Shown here: one piece after another, positions 9,004-17,309 of the stretch
Position numbering within the stretch: the first letter of the stretch is position 1
Layout: each line of letters starts with the position of its first letter
NCBI RefSeq assembly: GCF_034929435.1
Contig: NZ_JAYFUM010000005.1
Location: 124,001-188,000 of the forward strand
Length of the DNA stretch: 64,000 nt
Source: Arcicella rigui
GTDB lineage: Bacteria; Bacteroidota; Bacteroidia; Cytophagales; Spirosomataceae
Reading direction: 5' to 3'
Program-made: the position numbers and the translations under genes
Notes under the pieces: model-generated
What the model saw: only the letters and a program-made list of their open reading frames with translations
Database searches by the model: none
What the model was told of the DNA's origin: nothing

Positions 9004-9954
9004 CTACACCTTCTCCCGAATCTGATAATCCGTTGTCTTCTCTGAATTTCTGGTCATTAATTCGCCAATAAAACCTGCTACAAATAACTGTACGCCAATA
9101 ATAATAGATACTAATGCCAAAAAGAAAAGTGGATTATCGGTTACATTTCTGAACTTTAGATGATTAGCTATGGCATAAATTTTATCGCCAATGAGATAGA
9201 CTGTGATAAAACTTCCAATCATAAAAAACAGAATCCCAAAACCGCCAAAAAGGTGCATGGGTCTTTTACCAAATTTCTGTACGAAAGTAATTGAAAGTAA
9301 ATCTAAGAAACCGTACAAAAAGCGTTCAATACCAAACTTGGTTGTTCCGTATTTTCTGGCTTGGTGTTGTACCACTTTCTCGCCTATTTTATCATAGCCA
9401 TTCCATTTTGCTTGCACAGGAATATAGCGGTGCATTTCGCCATACAAGGTGATGGATTTAATTACTTCGTTTTTATACGCTTTGAGTCCGCAATTGAAAT
9501 CATTCAAATATACACCCGACATCGAGCGTGTTGCCGCATTGTATAGTTTGGTAGGAATCGTTTTTGTGATTGGGTCGAAGCGTTTTTGTTTCCAGCCCGA
9601 AACCAAATCATAATTATCTTCAGTAATCATGCGGTACAACTCTGGAATTTCGTCTGGACTATCCTGCAAATCAGCGTCCATCGTAATCACTACTTTGCCT
9701 CTGGCTTCTTTGAAACCTACGTGCAAAGCAGCAGATTTTCCGTAATTTCTGCTGAAAGAAATCCCTTTTACACAAGTATTTTTGATGGATAAATCCTTTA
9801 CCACTTGCCAAGAATTATCTCGGCTACCGTCGTTTACAAAGATTACTTCGTAGCTGTAATGATGCGTTTTCATTACTTTTTCTATCCAAGAACAAAGTTC
9901 GGGCAATGATTCTTCTTCGTTGTAAAGGGGAATGATAACAGAAATATCTAACAT
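9004..9954 (-). CDS. Family 2 glycosyltransferase, polyprenyl-phosphate sugar transferase type
   Basis: A 316-residue GT2 enzyme of the DPM1/GtrB/ArnC type. These proteins move a sugar from a nucleotide sugar onto undecaprenyl phosphate at the inner face of the membrane for later cell-surface glycosylation. The GT-A domain opens with ISVIIPLYNEE, has NDGSRDNSW near residue 41, and shows the metal-binding DADLQD at 93-98. Two C-terminal membrane segments (about 233-256 and 280-303) are usual for the GtrB subgroup. It lies 42 bases behind the trmN6-like gene on the same strand, with a small palindrome between them. The donor sugar cannot be read from the sequence. Confidence 0.92.
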   Translation of the reverse strand: MLDISVIIPLYNEEESLPELCSWIEKVMKTHHYSYEVIFVNDGSRDNSWQVVKDLSIKNTCVKGISFSRNYGKSAALHVGFKEARGKVVITMDADLQDSPDEIPELYRMITEDNYDLVSGWKQKRFDPITKTIPTKLYNAATRSMSGVYLNDFNCGLKAYKNEVIKSITLYGEMHRYIPVQAKWNGYDKIGEKVVQHQARKYGTTKFGIERFLYGFLDLLSITFVQKFGKRPMHLFGGFGILFFMIGSFITVYLIGDKIYAIANHLKFRNVTDNPLFFLALVSIIIGVQLFVAGFIGELMTRNSEKTTDYQIREKV

Positions 9955-9971
9955 GATGTGATGATATATTT

Positions 9972-9988
9972 ACGGGATGGAATCCCGT
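9972..9988. repeat. Compact palindrome between trmN and the glycosyltransferase gene
   Basis: ACGGGAT and ATCCCGT form a perfect 7-base stem with a 3-base loop. It is more GC-rich than its surroundings. It has a TTTT run only on the plus strand, where no gene leads into it, so it is not an obvious terminator for the minus-strand genes. It may be a REP-like hairpin or an mRNA processing site. Confidence 0.5.
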
Positions 9989-9996
9989 TTTACAGC

Positions 9997-10716
9997 TTAA
10001 AAAATTAAATAATACTCTTTTAAGAGCGTTGCAAATTGTGTTGTATAGCTTTCATCAAGATTGCGAATGAGTAAGTCCTCTTGAATCATTTCTTGTTCAG
10101 CAAACCCAAAGGTCGTAATAATTCTTAATATTTTCGAGCCATCTCGGTGTCTTATCAGTAATTTTTTGTTGGGATAAAGTCCTTTTTGCAAGGCTAAATT
10201 TTCCAATACTATACTTTCATAAGCTGGAAGTAAAACTACAAAACGACCGTCGGGCGATAATAGTGCCATCACCGAAGCCAACAAATCTTCAAAGGAAAGT
10301 GTATCTGTATGTAATGCCTTATTTCTATTTTCTTGAACTGATTTTAAATGATTCTGAAAAAAAGGCGGATTACTGACGATTAAGTCGAAAGATAAATCAT
10401 TATTGTTTTCGGCAAAATCCTGAATACTTTGATGAAAAACAGTAATTTGTTCTTTGAAAATACTGTTTTGAACATTTTCCACCGCTTGTTGATAAGCCAT
10501 ATCGTCTAATTCAACGGCAAAGATTTTAGCCTCAGAACGTTGTGCCAACATGAGTGCTATCAGTCCCGTACCAGTGCCGATGTCCAATACTTTTGTAGCA
10601 TTTTCAAGTGCAGTATAAGCTCCCAAAATACAAGCGTCGGTACTTACTTTCATCGCTGTTTTGTCTTGATGAATCATAAATTGCTTGAATTGAAAACCGT
10701 TTATACTTTTTGACAT
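9997..10716 (-). CDS. trmN6: tRNA1(Val) (adenine(37)-N6)-methyltransferase
   Basis: A 239-residue class I SAM-dependent methyltransferase. The SAM-binding motif DIGTGTGLIALMLAQR is at residues 45-60, and the acidic end of the second strand is AVELDD. The catalytic motif NPPF at residues 116-119, preceded by VS, marks an N6-adenine methylase. Length and the N-terminal segment, in which residues 9-16 (QFKQFMIH) precede a D-K-T/A-M-K-V element, match the YfiC/TrmN6 family, which methylates A37 of a valine tRNA. The upstream gene starts divergently only about 110 bases away. It is probably transcribed together with the glycosyltransferase. Confidence 0.88.
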   Translation of the reverse strand: MSKSINGFQFKQFMIHQDKTAMKVSTDACILGAYTALENATKVLDIGTGTGLIALMLAQRSEAKIFAVELDDMAYQQAVENVQNSIFKEQITVFHQSIQDFAENNNDLSFDLIVSNPPFFQNHLKSVQENRNKALHTDTLSFEDLLASVMALLSPDGRFVVLLPAYESIVLENLALQKGLYPNKKLLIRHRDGSKILRIITTFGFAEQEMIQEDLLIRNLDESYTTQFATLLKEYYLIF

Positions 10717-10828
10717 TAGATTTTGTGGATAATTTGCATCTTTGAACAGAATTCAAAATTACGACAATTTATTTTTGAAATGTCGTGATGGCTTATCAAG
10801 AATGCTTTATCACCAAAAAATAAACACA

Positions 10829-11785
10829 ATGAAAACCACTCTTTTTATTTTCCTTTCTTTTTGCTCTTTGTTGAATCCGATTTTTGCCCAAACACACGAA
10901 GAAAATGTAGTACTCAAACAAAGTAAAGGCGTTTTGGATGGCACTTTGTTAATGCCCAACAGCACGAAAAAAGTGCCTGTTGTATTAATAGTGGCAGGTT
11001 CTGGACCGACAGACCGCAATGGAAACAGTTCACTGAACGTAACAGCAAAACCTTATCAACTTTTGGCAGAAGGTTTGGTAAATAATGGCATCGCTTCTTT
11101 GCGTTATGATAAAAGAGGCGTAGGCAAAAGTGCCTCTTCGATGATGAAAGAAAGCGATTTAACTTTTGAAACTTATATTCAAGATGTTCAACAGTGGATT
11201 GATACCTTGAAAAAGAGTAATCGTTTTTCAAAAATTACCGTTTTAGGACATTCAGAAGGCTCATTACTGGGAATGGTTGCTGTGCAAAAATCATCAGTGG
11301 AGGGCTACATTTCTTTGGCTGGACCAGCTCGTGGCATTGATGAAATTTTGAATGAACAAATCGCTCAACAACCTTTGCCTGATTCAGTGAAGAATGAAGT
11401 AAAACGAAATTTGGATAAACTCAAAAAGGGTGAAACATTACCGAAATTGATGCAAAACATGGCGATTATCATGCTTTTCCGTCCAAGTATTCAGCCTTAT
11501 ATGATTTCTTGGTTGAAGTATGTACCTTCTGAGGAAATCAAAAAAGTAAAAGCAAAAACCTTTATTATTCAAGGTACAACGGATATTCAAGTAAATGAAA
11601 ATGAAGGTAAATTGTTGGCGGCGGCTCAACCCAAAGCTAAATTATTACTCATCAACGGAATGAATCATGTCTTGAAAGATGCCCCAGCCGACCGAGCCGA
11701 AAATATTAAAACTTATACGAATTCAGATTTACCTCTTTCAAAAGGCATGGTAGAGGCGGTTGTGAAATTTGTGGATAGCTTGTAG
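10829..11785 (+). CDS. Secreted alpha/beta hydrolase
   Basis: A 318-residue protein with a signal peptide (MKTTLFIFLSFCSLLNPIFAQ) and an alpha/beta-hydrolase fold. The nucleophile elbow is GHSEGS at 140-145, with Ser142 as nucleophile. The segment AGSGPTDRNGN at 56-66 is the oxyanion region typical of this subfamily. The acid appears in the GTTDIQV loop and the histidine in GMNHVLKD near the C-terminus. Relatives are annotated as esterases or acyl-transfer hydrolases, with real substrates rarely known. I preferred the ATG at 10829 over an ATG 29 codons upstream because only the shorter form begins with a signal peptide. Confidence 0.88.
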   Translation: MKTTLFIFLSFCSLLNPIFAQTHEENVVLKQSKGVLDGTLLMPNSTKKVPVVLIVAGSGPTDRNGNSSLNVTAKPYQLLAEGLVNNGIASLRYDKRGVGKSASSMMKESDLTFETYIQDVQQWIDTLKKSNRFSKITVLGHSEGSLLGMVAVQKSSVEGYISLAGPARGIDEILNEQIAQQPLPDSVKNEVKRNLDKLKKGETLPKLMQNMAIIMLFRPSIQPYMISWLKYVPSEEIKKVKAKTFIIQGTTDIQVNENEGKLLAAAQPKAKLLLINGMNHVLKDAPADRAENIKTYTNSDLPLSKGMVEAVVKFVDSL

Positions 11786-11794
11786 ATTTGGGTT

Positions 11795-11998
11795 GTGAGC
11801 TATCAGTCGTGAGCTTTGAGCTATGAGCCGTGAGTTTCGAGTTTTTTCTAAAAAAGTCTAAAAGCTGATTGCTCGTAGCTTTAAGCTTTCAGCTATTAGC
11901 CTTGAAATGCTTTACTAAATTAAATCTGAAATCCGACATCCGAAGACTGATAGCTCATCGCTCAAAACTCACAGCTCATAGCTAAAATCTCACAGCTA
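11795..11998. repeat. Three heptanucleotide arrays, 24 units in all, touching a start codon
   Basis: Positions 11795-11843 hold seven units of consensus NTGAGCT. Positions 11864-11905 hold six units such as GCTTTAA, GCTTTCA and GCTATTA. Positions 11922-11998 hold eleven units with words such as AAATCCG, ACATCCG, ATAGCTC and ACAGCTC. The third array is in the opposite sense to the first, and both contain the shared stretch GAGCTATCAGTC on opposite strands. It ends 5 bases before the ATG at 12004. Confidence 0.85.
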
Positions 11999-12003
11999 AA
12001 AAA

Positions 12004-13113
12004 ATGAAACAACGCTTACTTTCCTTAGATGTTTTTCGTGGCTTGACGGTCGCCATGATGATTTTGGTTAATAATCCGGGAGACTGGGGACATATTTACG
12101 CTCCACTCGAACACGCTGAATGGAATGGCTGTACACCTACCGATTTAGTATTTCCCTTTTTCCTTTTTATCGTAGGCGTTTCAATTTCCTTCGCTTTTCA
12201 AGGAAAAGTAGCAGACCGCAAAACGATTTTAAAGATTATCGAGCGAAGTATCAAACTCTTTGCTCTGGGTATTTTTCTTTCGCTTTTTCCCAAATTTGAT
12301 TTTTCTATCGTCAGGATTCCGGGCGTTTTACAAAGAATTGCTATCGTTTTTTTAGTAAGTGCTATCGTTTTCCTCACGACAAAACAGCGAACTCAACAAA
12401 TCATTTTTGCTTCACTTTTAATCGGCTATTGGTTACTGATGACTTTCGTACCTGTTCCCGACGCTGGTGCGGCTAATCTTGAACCAGAGCATAATTTAGG
12501 AGCGTACTTAGACAGATTATTGTTGGGCGTACCGCATTTGTACAAAGCCGTAAAAGTTTGGGACCCCGAAGGTATCCTCAGTACTTTGCCAGCCATTGCC
12601 AACGGTTTAGCGGGCGTTTTGGTGGGTACTTGGCTACAACGAAACGATAAAAGTGTTTCTGAACGACTAATGTATATTTATTTTTATGGAAGTATCGCTT
12701 TGGCATTAGCTTGGGCTTGGGATGCCGCAGGTTTTCCTATCAACAAATCTTTGTGGACGAGTTCATATTCACTTTGGACGATTGGCTTGGCGATGTTTTT
12801 CTTGGCAGGATTTTATTGGTTGATAGATGTAAAAGGCTATAAATTTTGGACAAAACCCTTTGTCGTTTACGGCGTAAATGCTATTACAGTTTTCTTTTTA
12901 TCAGGCTTAATTCCAAGAATTATGAACATGATAAAAGTAGAAATGCCCGATGGCGAAAAAGTAAGTTCGATTACTTGGCTGTATCAATCTTTTATTGTGC
13001 CATTCTTTAGCGAGCCAAAGAATGCTTCTTTGGCAGGAGCAATCACTTTTGTACTGATTTGGTTAGGAATTTTGTGGGCGATGTACGAGAAGAAAATTAT
13101 TGTGAAAGTATAA
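12004..13113 (+). CDS. HGSNAT-like acyltransferase membrane protein (DUF5009/DUF1624, NagX type)
   Basis: A 369-residue polytopic membrane protein. The opening LSLDVFRGLTVAMMILVNNPGDW and the following HAEWNGCTPTDLVFPFFLFIVGVS are the signature of the bacterial relatives of heparan-alpha-glucosaminide N-acetyltransferase (COG4299). About ten hydrophobic segments follow. Human HGSNAT acetylates terminal glucosamine across the lysosomal membrane; the bacterial proteins are thought to act on amino sugars, and in many Bacteroidota they sit near chitin or aminosugar genes. None is adjacent here. The start codon directly follows an 11-unit heptamer array, so its mRNA leader is either the array itself or very short. 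Confidence 0.88.
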   Translation: MKQRLLSLDVFRGLTVAMMILVNNPGDWGHIYAPLEHAEWNGCTPTDLVFPFFLFIVGVSISFAFQGKVADRKTILKIIERSIKLFALGIFLSLFPKFDFSIVRIPGVLQRIAIVFLVSAIVFLTTKQRTQQIIFASLLIGYWLLMTFVPVPDAGAANLEPEHNLGAYLDRLLLGVPHLYKAVKVWDPEGILSTLPAIANGLAGVLVGTWLQRNDKSVSERLMYIYFYGSIALALAWAWDAAGFPINKSLWTSSYSLWTIGLAMFFLAGFYWLIDVKGYKFWTKPFVVYGVNAITVFFLSGLIPRIMNMIKVEMPDGEKVSSITWLYQSFIVPFFSEPKNASLAGAITFVLIWLGILWAMYEKKIIVKV

Positions 13114-13220
13114 AAAAGGAGGAGGGACAAAATAGGAGGGAAGAAATTATCAGAAATGATAAATACTTTCACGAATCCCAAATTTCCTATTGACCAGAAC
13201 AAAAGTGATTGCTTGCCTAA

Positions 13221-13255
13221 CAGCGATAAAAGCTTTTTGAATACTTTTATCGCTG
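13221..13255. terminator. Hairpin between convergent genes
   Basis: CAGCGATAAAAG (13221-13232) and CTTTTATCGCTG (13244-13255) form a perfect 12-base stem with an 11-base loop. It lies between the ends of a plus-strand and a minus-strand gene, as expected for a two-way terminator. Neither side has a proper T run, so it may instead be an mRNA-end stabiliser. Confidence 0.65.
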
Positions 13256-13265
13256 CCTTAAAAAA

Positions 13266-13568
13266 TTAAAGTACAACTACAGAATTTTCATCGTAAGAAA
13301 TGCCATTTGGTACGAATTTATCTGCTTGCTCGTCGTTCAACCAAATGTCATTGTCAACTAAGTAACGGAATGCAAACTCTTTTCCAACTTCCAATTCAAC
13401 AGATGCTTTGAAAGTACCATCTTTTTGTTTTTTCAATGCCGTTGGATTCCACTCATTAAAATCACCTAATACGCTTACTTTTTTAGCACCGTTTACTGTT
13501 TCAGCAGGAAGAGCAAAAGTTACTTTACAAACTGGTTTACTTTTTGAATACTGTTTAGTCAAAGCCAT
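13266..13568 (-). CDS. Single CBM48/isoamylase early-set domain protein
   Basis: A 100-residue protein made up of one immunoglobulin-like E-set domain. The pattern VSVLGDFNEWNP followed by GTFKASVELEVGKEFAFRYLVDNDIWLNDEQAD is that of the glycogen-binding CBM48 module found in isoamylases and AMPK beta subunits. As a stand-alone domain without signal peptide it should be cytoplasmic and could bind glycogen or maltodextrin, or act as a small scaffold. Such single-domain proteins are common in Bacteroidota and have no assigned role. A minus-strand TATATTTG element at 13653-13646, about 80 bases upstream of the start, fits the Bacteroidota -7 consensus. Confidence 0.85.
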   Translation of the reverse strand: MALTKQYSKSKPVCKVTFALPAETVNGAKKVSVLGDFNEWNPTALKKQKDGTFKASVELEVGKEFAFRYLVDNDIWLNDEQADKFVPNGISYDENSVVVL

Positions 13569-13798
13569 AATCGTGATGGGTTTTAAGATTAATATTTTTA
13601 TTTATGAAATAATTCTATCGAAGGAATATTATGCTTGCGTTAAAGCAAATATAATACAAATATTCAAAAAATATTTTCACAATATCCTAATAACCAAACG
13701 ATTAAATTAAAATAAAATTGAAATAGTTATATTTTAACGAAATTTTTTACTAAAATAATTTAGAATTTATATTATCGTATATCGGTGGCAATAAATCG

Positions 13799-14629
13799 TT
13801 ACTCAAGTTGAAATACAATCGGTAAAGTGAATTTTACAGACACATTTCTGCCCGACTGTTTGCCCGGATTCCAATTTGGCATTAGCTTGATTACTCTTTC
13901 AGCTTCTTCGTCGCAACCAAAGCCCAAACCCTTCAAAACATCCACTTTTGAGATTTCTCCATTTTTCCCGATAACAAACTGCACATATACTTTTCCTCCG
14001 ATACCTGCGGCTGAAGCTTTTGGAGGATAACGTAAGTTTTTTTGAAGAAACTTTGCTAAAGCTGCTTTTCCGCCAGCAAATTCAGGCATGATTTCAACAA
14101 AAAGTACTTCTTTCTCTTCTTCTTTTGCAAGCTCAACTGGCGGCGTTGGTTCAGCCGTTTTATACTTATCAGGGTCATCAACGGGGATTTCGCTTATTTC
14201 GCCTTCATGGGTGACAGAGCTAATCTGAGCATTGGTATTATTTAGTACTTCTTGGTCGGGCGGTAATTCGCTTGCTTTATCGTCTTCTACAATTTCGGGC
14301 TGGTTAAAAGCAATGGTTTTACGAATTACTTCTGCTGGTGGCGGCGGAGGTGTTGGCTGTGCTTCAATCGGAATTTCTTTGGGTGGTTCTTCGATTTTAT
14401 AATCTCCCAAATCTATTTCAACAACTTGCCTTTGTTTGGCTTCAAAATTTGCCCAAATCATAGGCGTAAGTACGGCTAAACAAAACAAGCCAATGCCTGT
14501 GGCTAAAGCGATTTTAATCACTCTTTGATAATCAGAACGCAAAATATAAGCTCCATAAGCTTTGTTGCGGTTGTGGAAAACGATGTCTTCTAATGTTTCG
14601 TCTTCGGGTAATACAGTTTGATTTTCCAT
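13799..14629 (-). CDS. Energy transducer TonB
   Basis: A 276-residue TonB. It has a cytoplasmic N-terminus of about 38 residues, one membrane anchor (about 39-60), a proline-rich periplasmic spacer with PTPPPPPAE near residue 92, and a C-terminal TonB_C domain (about 178-276). That domain contains MPEFAGGKAALAKFLQKN and KVYVQFVIGKNG. TonB passes proton-motive force from ExbB/ExbD to outer-membrane SusC-like receptors. The N-terminal sequence EDIVFHNRNKAYGAYILR is the form common in Bacteroidota. A terminator at about 14680-14703 separates it from the upstream TonB_C gene, so it probably has its own promoter, but the whole cluster up to blaI points the same way. Confidence 0.93.
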   Translation of the reverse strand: MENQTVLPEDETLEDIVFHNRNKAYGAYILRSDYQRVIKIALATGIGLFCLAVLTPMIWANFEAKQRQVVEIDLGDYKIEEPPKEIPIEAQPTPPPPPAEVIRKTIAFNQPEIVEDDKASELPPDQEVLNNTNAQISSVTHEGEISEIPVDDPDKYKTAEPTPPVELAKEEEKEVLFVEIMPEFAGGKAALAKFLQKNLRYPPKASAAGIGGKVYVQFVIGKNGEISKVDVLKGLGFGCDEEAERVIKLMPNWNPGKQSGRNVSVKFTLPIVFQLE

Positions 14630-14679
14630 GATTGTAATTGTTTTGAGATTAAACTAATTTTTTAGTTGATTAAGTTTTT

Positions 14680-14710
14680 AAAAAACCTCAATCTTTGTTG
14701 AGGCTTTTTA
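14680..14710 (-). terminator. Terminator upstream of tonB
   Basis: CCTCAA (14686-14691) and TTGAGG (14698-14703) form a 6-base stem with a 6-base loop. On the minus strand it is followed by a run of T. It lies just after the stop of the TonB_C relative and before tonB, so tonB is probably expressed from a separate promoter within the following 50 bases. Confidence 0.7.
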
Positions 14711-14716
14711 CAGTAT

Positions 14717-15373
14717 TTATTTTTTCTTGGTAGTGATAATTACAACGCCATTTTTACCTTTATCACCATACTTTTCGAGAGTTTTTTTATCATTCATGAT
14801 GACTATTTTTTCGAGAGTATTCAAAGAAAACTTTTTAAGCTTAGTTGCTGGTGTTTCTACTTTATTCAAAATTATTAAGGGAATTAATTTATTTTGAACT
14901 TCATTATCTTCCTGTAACATCTCTGAATGAAGAGTAATTATAAACCAACTTCTTACAGCTTTTCCCGTTTGGTAAGCAGGTTTCCAAGCTGGAAAATTTT
15001 CAATAAATAGAGGTACTTTTTTATCAATAGCTGTTGAAATACTAAAATCAGATGTAGAACCATCAGTATTTACAATAAATCGCAAATGTGCATTGTTTAA
15101 ACCTATCGAAGATAAAGGCTTTATGACATTGTGTTGTAAATATTTTGACAAAGCTATTTGTCCTCCAGAATATTCAGCGGGCTTTTCTACAGCTAAGAAT
15201 ACTTCTGAGCTATCTTTTTTTGATTTTTGAGCATCCAAAGTTCTATCCGTGGCTTTAGATATATTGGTTGATATAACTAAAATCAGAATAACTGTAATAC
15301 TTGAATTTGTAAAAACTTTTAAAAGAGCATTGTAATTGGAGGTTTTTAATAACATGGTAATTTTACTAAACAT
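14717..15373 (-). CDS. TonB_C-like protein with SusC-plug-like C-terminal tail
   Basis: A 218-residue protein with an N-terminal membrane anchor or signal (about residues 20-41). The middle (about 66-155) is a diverged TonB_C domain: PAEYSGGQIALSKYLQHN aligns with the matching segment of the adjacent tonB, but the conserved GKVYVQF strand is replaced by AHLRFIV. The end, TLEKYGDKGKNGVVIITTKKK, resembles the plug-domain element of SusC proteins (compare ALYGSDASNGALIITTKKG in the SusC of this window). Such tails occur on several Bacteroidota M56 and TonB-like proteins. Loss of conserved TonB residues suggests it binds a receptor or partner without normal energy transfer. That role is inference. 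The start could also be Met7. Confidence 0.75.
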   Translation of the reverse strand: MFSKITMLLKTSNYNALLKVFTNSSITVILILVISTNISKATDRTLDAQKSKKDSSEVFLAVEKPAEYSGGQIALSKYLQHNVIKPLSSIGLNNAHLRFIVNTDGSTSDFSISTAIDKKVPLFIENFPAWKPAYQTGKAVRSWFIITLHSEMLQEDNEVQNKLIPLIILNKVETPATKLKKFSLNTLEKIVIMNDKKTLEKYGDKGKNGVVIITTKKK

Positions 15374-15387
15374 GATTTCAATAATTT

Positions 15388-15478
15388 ACTTTTTCTTAGA
15401 AGTAATAATTACAACGTCATTTTTACCTTTTTACCATACTTTTCGAGAGTTTTTATCATTAATTACCACTATTTTTTA
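15388..15478 (-). pseudogene. Frameshifted relic of a plug-like tail
   Basis: Read on the minus strand, this stretch is nearly identical to the last 30 codons of the gene ending at 14717, including the DNA for TLEKYG and VVIIT. It carries small deletions relative to that gene that shift the frame, so it no longer encodes the tail. It sits between the stop of the M56 gene and the start of the TonB_C relative. It is either the remnant of a duplicate of that relative or the lost original tail of the M56 protein. Confidence 0.7.
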
Positions 15479-15529
15479 ATGTACTTTTGATAACTTCTTC
15501 TCTTTCCAAATAAAATAAAAGGTTATTTT

Positions 15530-17257
15530 TTACTCAGAAAGCACAAATTTAATTGGAACTGTAAAACGGCTGTCCACTTTTTTACCTTGATGAATACCAG
15601 CTTCCCATCTTGGAACACTTTCTAACACTCGTACAGCTTCTTCATCCATGCCAAAACCTTCCCCTTTCAATACTTCAAAATTACTTGCACTACCGTCTTT
15701 TCGAACAATAAATTGAACATATACTTTACCAGAAGCATTAAGTCTTTGGGCAGAAGCTGGGTATTTTAAATGTTCTTGAAGGTATTTGGCAAAAGCTGGC
15801 ATTCCACCGGGAAATTCAGCCTGATGGTCAACTCCATCAAAAACTGTGTCTTTAGTAATATTTCTTTTCTCAGGTACAGAATAGCCCATTACTATTATCT
15901 CATCCAACGTTTTTCTTCCTTTGAATTCTTTGCTTGGTTCATTTTGTATTAATTCACGAGTGCCATTTTCATTACTAACTTCTAAGCCAAAATTGACAGA
16001 AAGCACAAAATCTTCGGTTTTGTCATTTGCTTTTAAGTTTTTGAGAGAATTTAATGCACGAATTACTTCTTCGGCTAAAACTGTTCGGTCGTCTTGTGCT
16101 TCTAAGGCTTTGATATTTTGTAACGAACCTGATTTATCAAGTGTGAAGCCAACGTAAACTTTGCCAATGATTGAATTTTTTCTGGCAGATAATGGATAGA
16201 GTAAGGTTCTTTGAAGCGACTTTTTAATGATTTCTTCATTTGAATAACCTTCAGCCATTTCTTTTGCCAAAGCTGGACTAATAATAAGTGCATCAGAAAT
16301 ATCAATACCGTTTTCTAATAAAACTTGTTGACCAGATTTTTGGGAAGAAACTTTTACAGAAGACAAATAAGTATCACTTACTTCTGAAATCTTATCCTCA
16401 ATCTTCGCCAATGATTTACTTGCCAAAGTAGCCGAAGAAAGTACAATCATGGTCATAAATAGGGGAGCGGTAAGCCCATATTTGAGCAAAGCAGTTTTGG
16501 TAGAACGTTCTTTTTGTAACATACTGATTCTAAGTTTTAGGAGTGAAGAATTGAAAAAATTATTGGTAAGCGGTATAGCTTGTACGCCAAACTGCTCTTG
16601 GAAGAGAAGCATGGCATAATGTGATTTTGAGATTTCGTTGCGGCTTGCAATTTCGTCGGCAATGAACTCATGAATTTGTTTGATAGAACTTTTGTAGAGA
16701 TACACAACTGGATTGAACCAATTGAAAATAGCGATGAGTTCAAACAACATAATGTCGGCAGAATGAAGCTGACGGATATGTACAAACTCGTGCTTCATAA
16801 TGGTTGAGCGATTATTCAGCGATTTACTCACAAAAAGCATATTAAAAAATGAAAAGGCCCTTTTGTTCTCTTCGCCAGCGGTTTTTGATTTCATCAGTTT
16901 CCCCAAATAGGCTAAGTTGCCACTGAAACGAGCAACGCCCAAAATAATTCCTGTGATGTACGCAAAGGCTATAATTTCACCTAAAGTCAAACCTGTTTGC
17001 TCTGTTTGTCCCGAACGGATATAAAATACTTCGGGGTCGTAAATGGTGTAAAATGTTTGAGCAACCTGTTCGGTAACAAACCAACTACGCACCCATTCCG
17101 ACTGCATCAGCGGAATAAAAAACGCCAATGCTGCCGAGGCTATCAAGTAGCCACGATTGAGGTTGAAGAAGGTTTCTGAACGTAAAAGCAATTGGTAGAA
17201 ACCATAAAACAATAATAAATACAGATTTACTTGGAGGAGATAACTGAGCCAATTCAT
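15530..17257 (-). CDS. M56 family (BlaR1-like) metallopeptidase with two TonB_C domains
   Basis: A 575-residue fusion. The N-terminal 280 residues are a BlaR1/MecR1-type membrane peptidase with four likely membrane segments. The zinc motif HEFVH is at 156-160, and the third ligand lies in HEFIADE at 196-202. In beta-lactam sensing, such peptidases cut a BlaI repressor after an outside signal. Beyond a last membrane segment the protein has two periplasmic TonB_C-like domains (about 320-425 and 480-575), the second with EFPGGMPAFAKYLQEH and GKVYVQFIVRKDG. Between them is a TLDEIIVMGYSV element seen in Bacteroidota M56 proteins. BlaI and ExbD genes precede it, so it likely senses an envelope signal and releases BlaI. 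The signal is unknown. Confidence 0.9.
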   Translation of the reverse strand: MNWLSYLLQVNLYLLLFYGFYQLLLRSETFFNLNRGYLIASAALAFFIPLMQSEWVRSWFVTEQVAQTFYTIYDPEVFYIRSGQTEQTGLTLGEIIAFAYITGIILGVARFSGNLAYLGKLMKSKTAGEENKRAFSFFNMLFVSKSLNNRSTIMKHEFVHIRQLHSADIMLFELIAIFNWFNPVVYLYKSSIKQIHEFIADEIASRNEISKSHYAMLLFQEQFGVQAIPLTNNFFNSSLLKLRISMLQKERSTKTALLKYGLTAPLFMTMIVLSSATLASKSLAKIEDKISEVSDTYLSSVKVSSQKSGQQVLLENGIDISDALIISPALAKEMAEGYSNEEIIKKSLQRTLLYPLSARKNSIIGKVYVGFTLDKSGSLQNIKALEAQDDRTVLAEEVIRALNSLKNLKANDKTEDFVLSVNFGLEVSNENGTRELIQNEPSKEFKGRKTLDEIIVMGYSVPEKRNITKDTVFDGVDHQAEFPGGMPAFAKYLQEHLKYPASAQRLNASGKVYVQFIVRKDGSASNFEVLKGEGFGMDEEAVRVLESVPRWEAGIHQGKKVDSRFTVPIKFVLSE

Positions 17258-17309
17258 AATCGTAAAATTTGGTTTTTCGGATTTTTAATAATTTAGGGGC
17301 TTTTGGTAA

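Noticed and set aside
13408..13710. Plus-strand open frame of 100 codons over the CBM48 gene
   Set aside because: It is antisense to a good domain match and extends into an AT-rich spacer.
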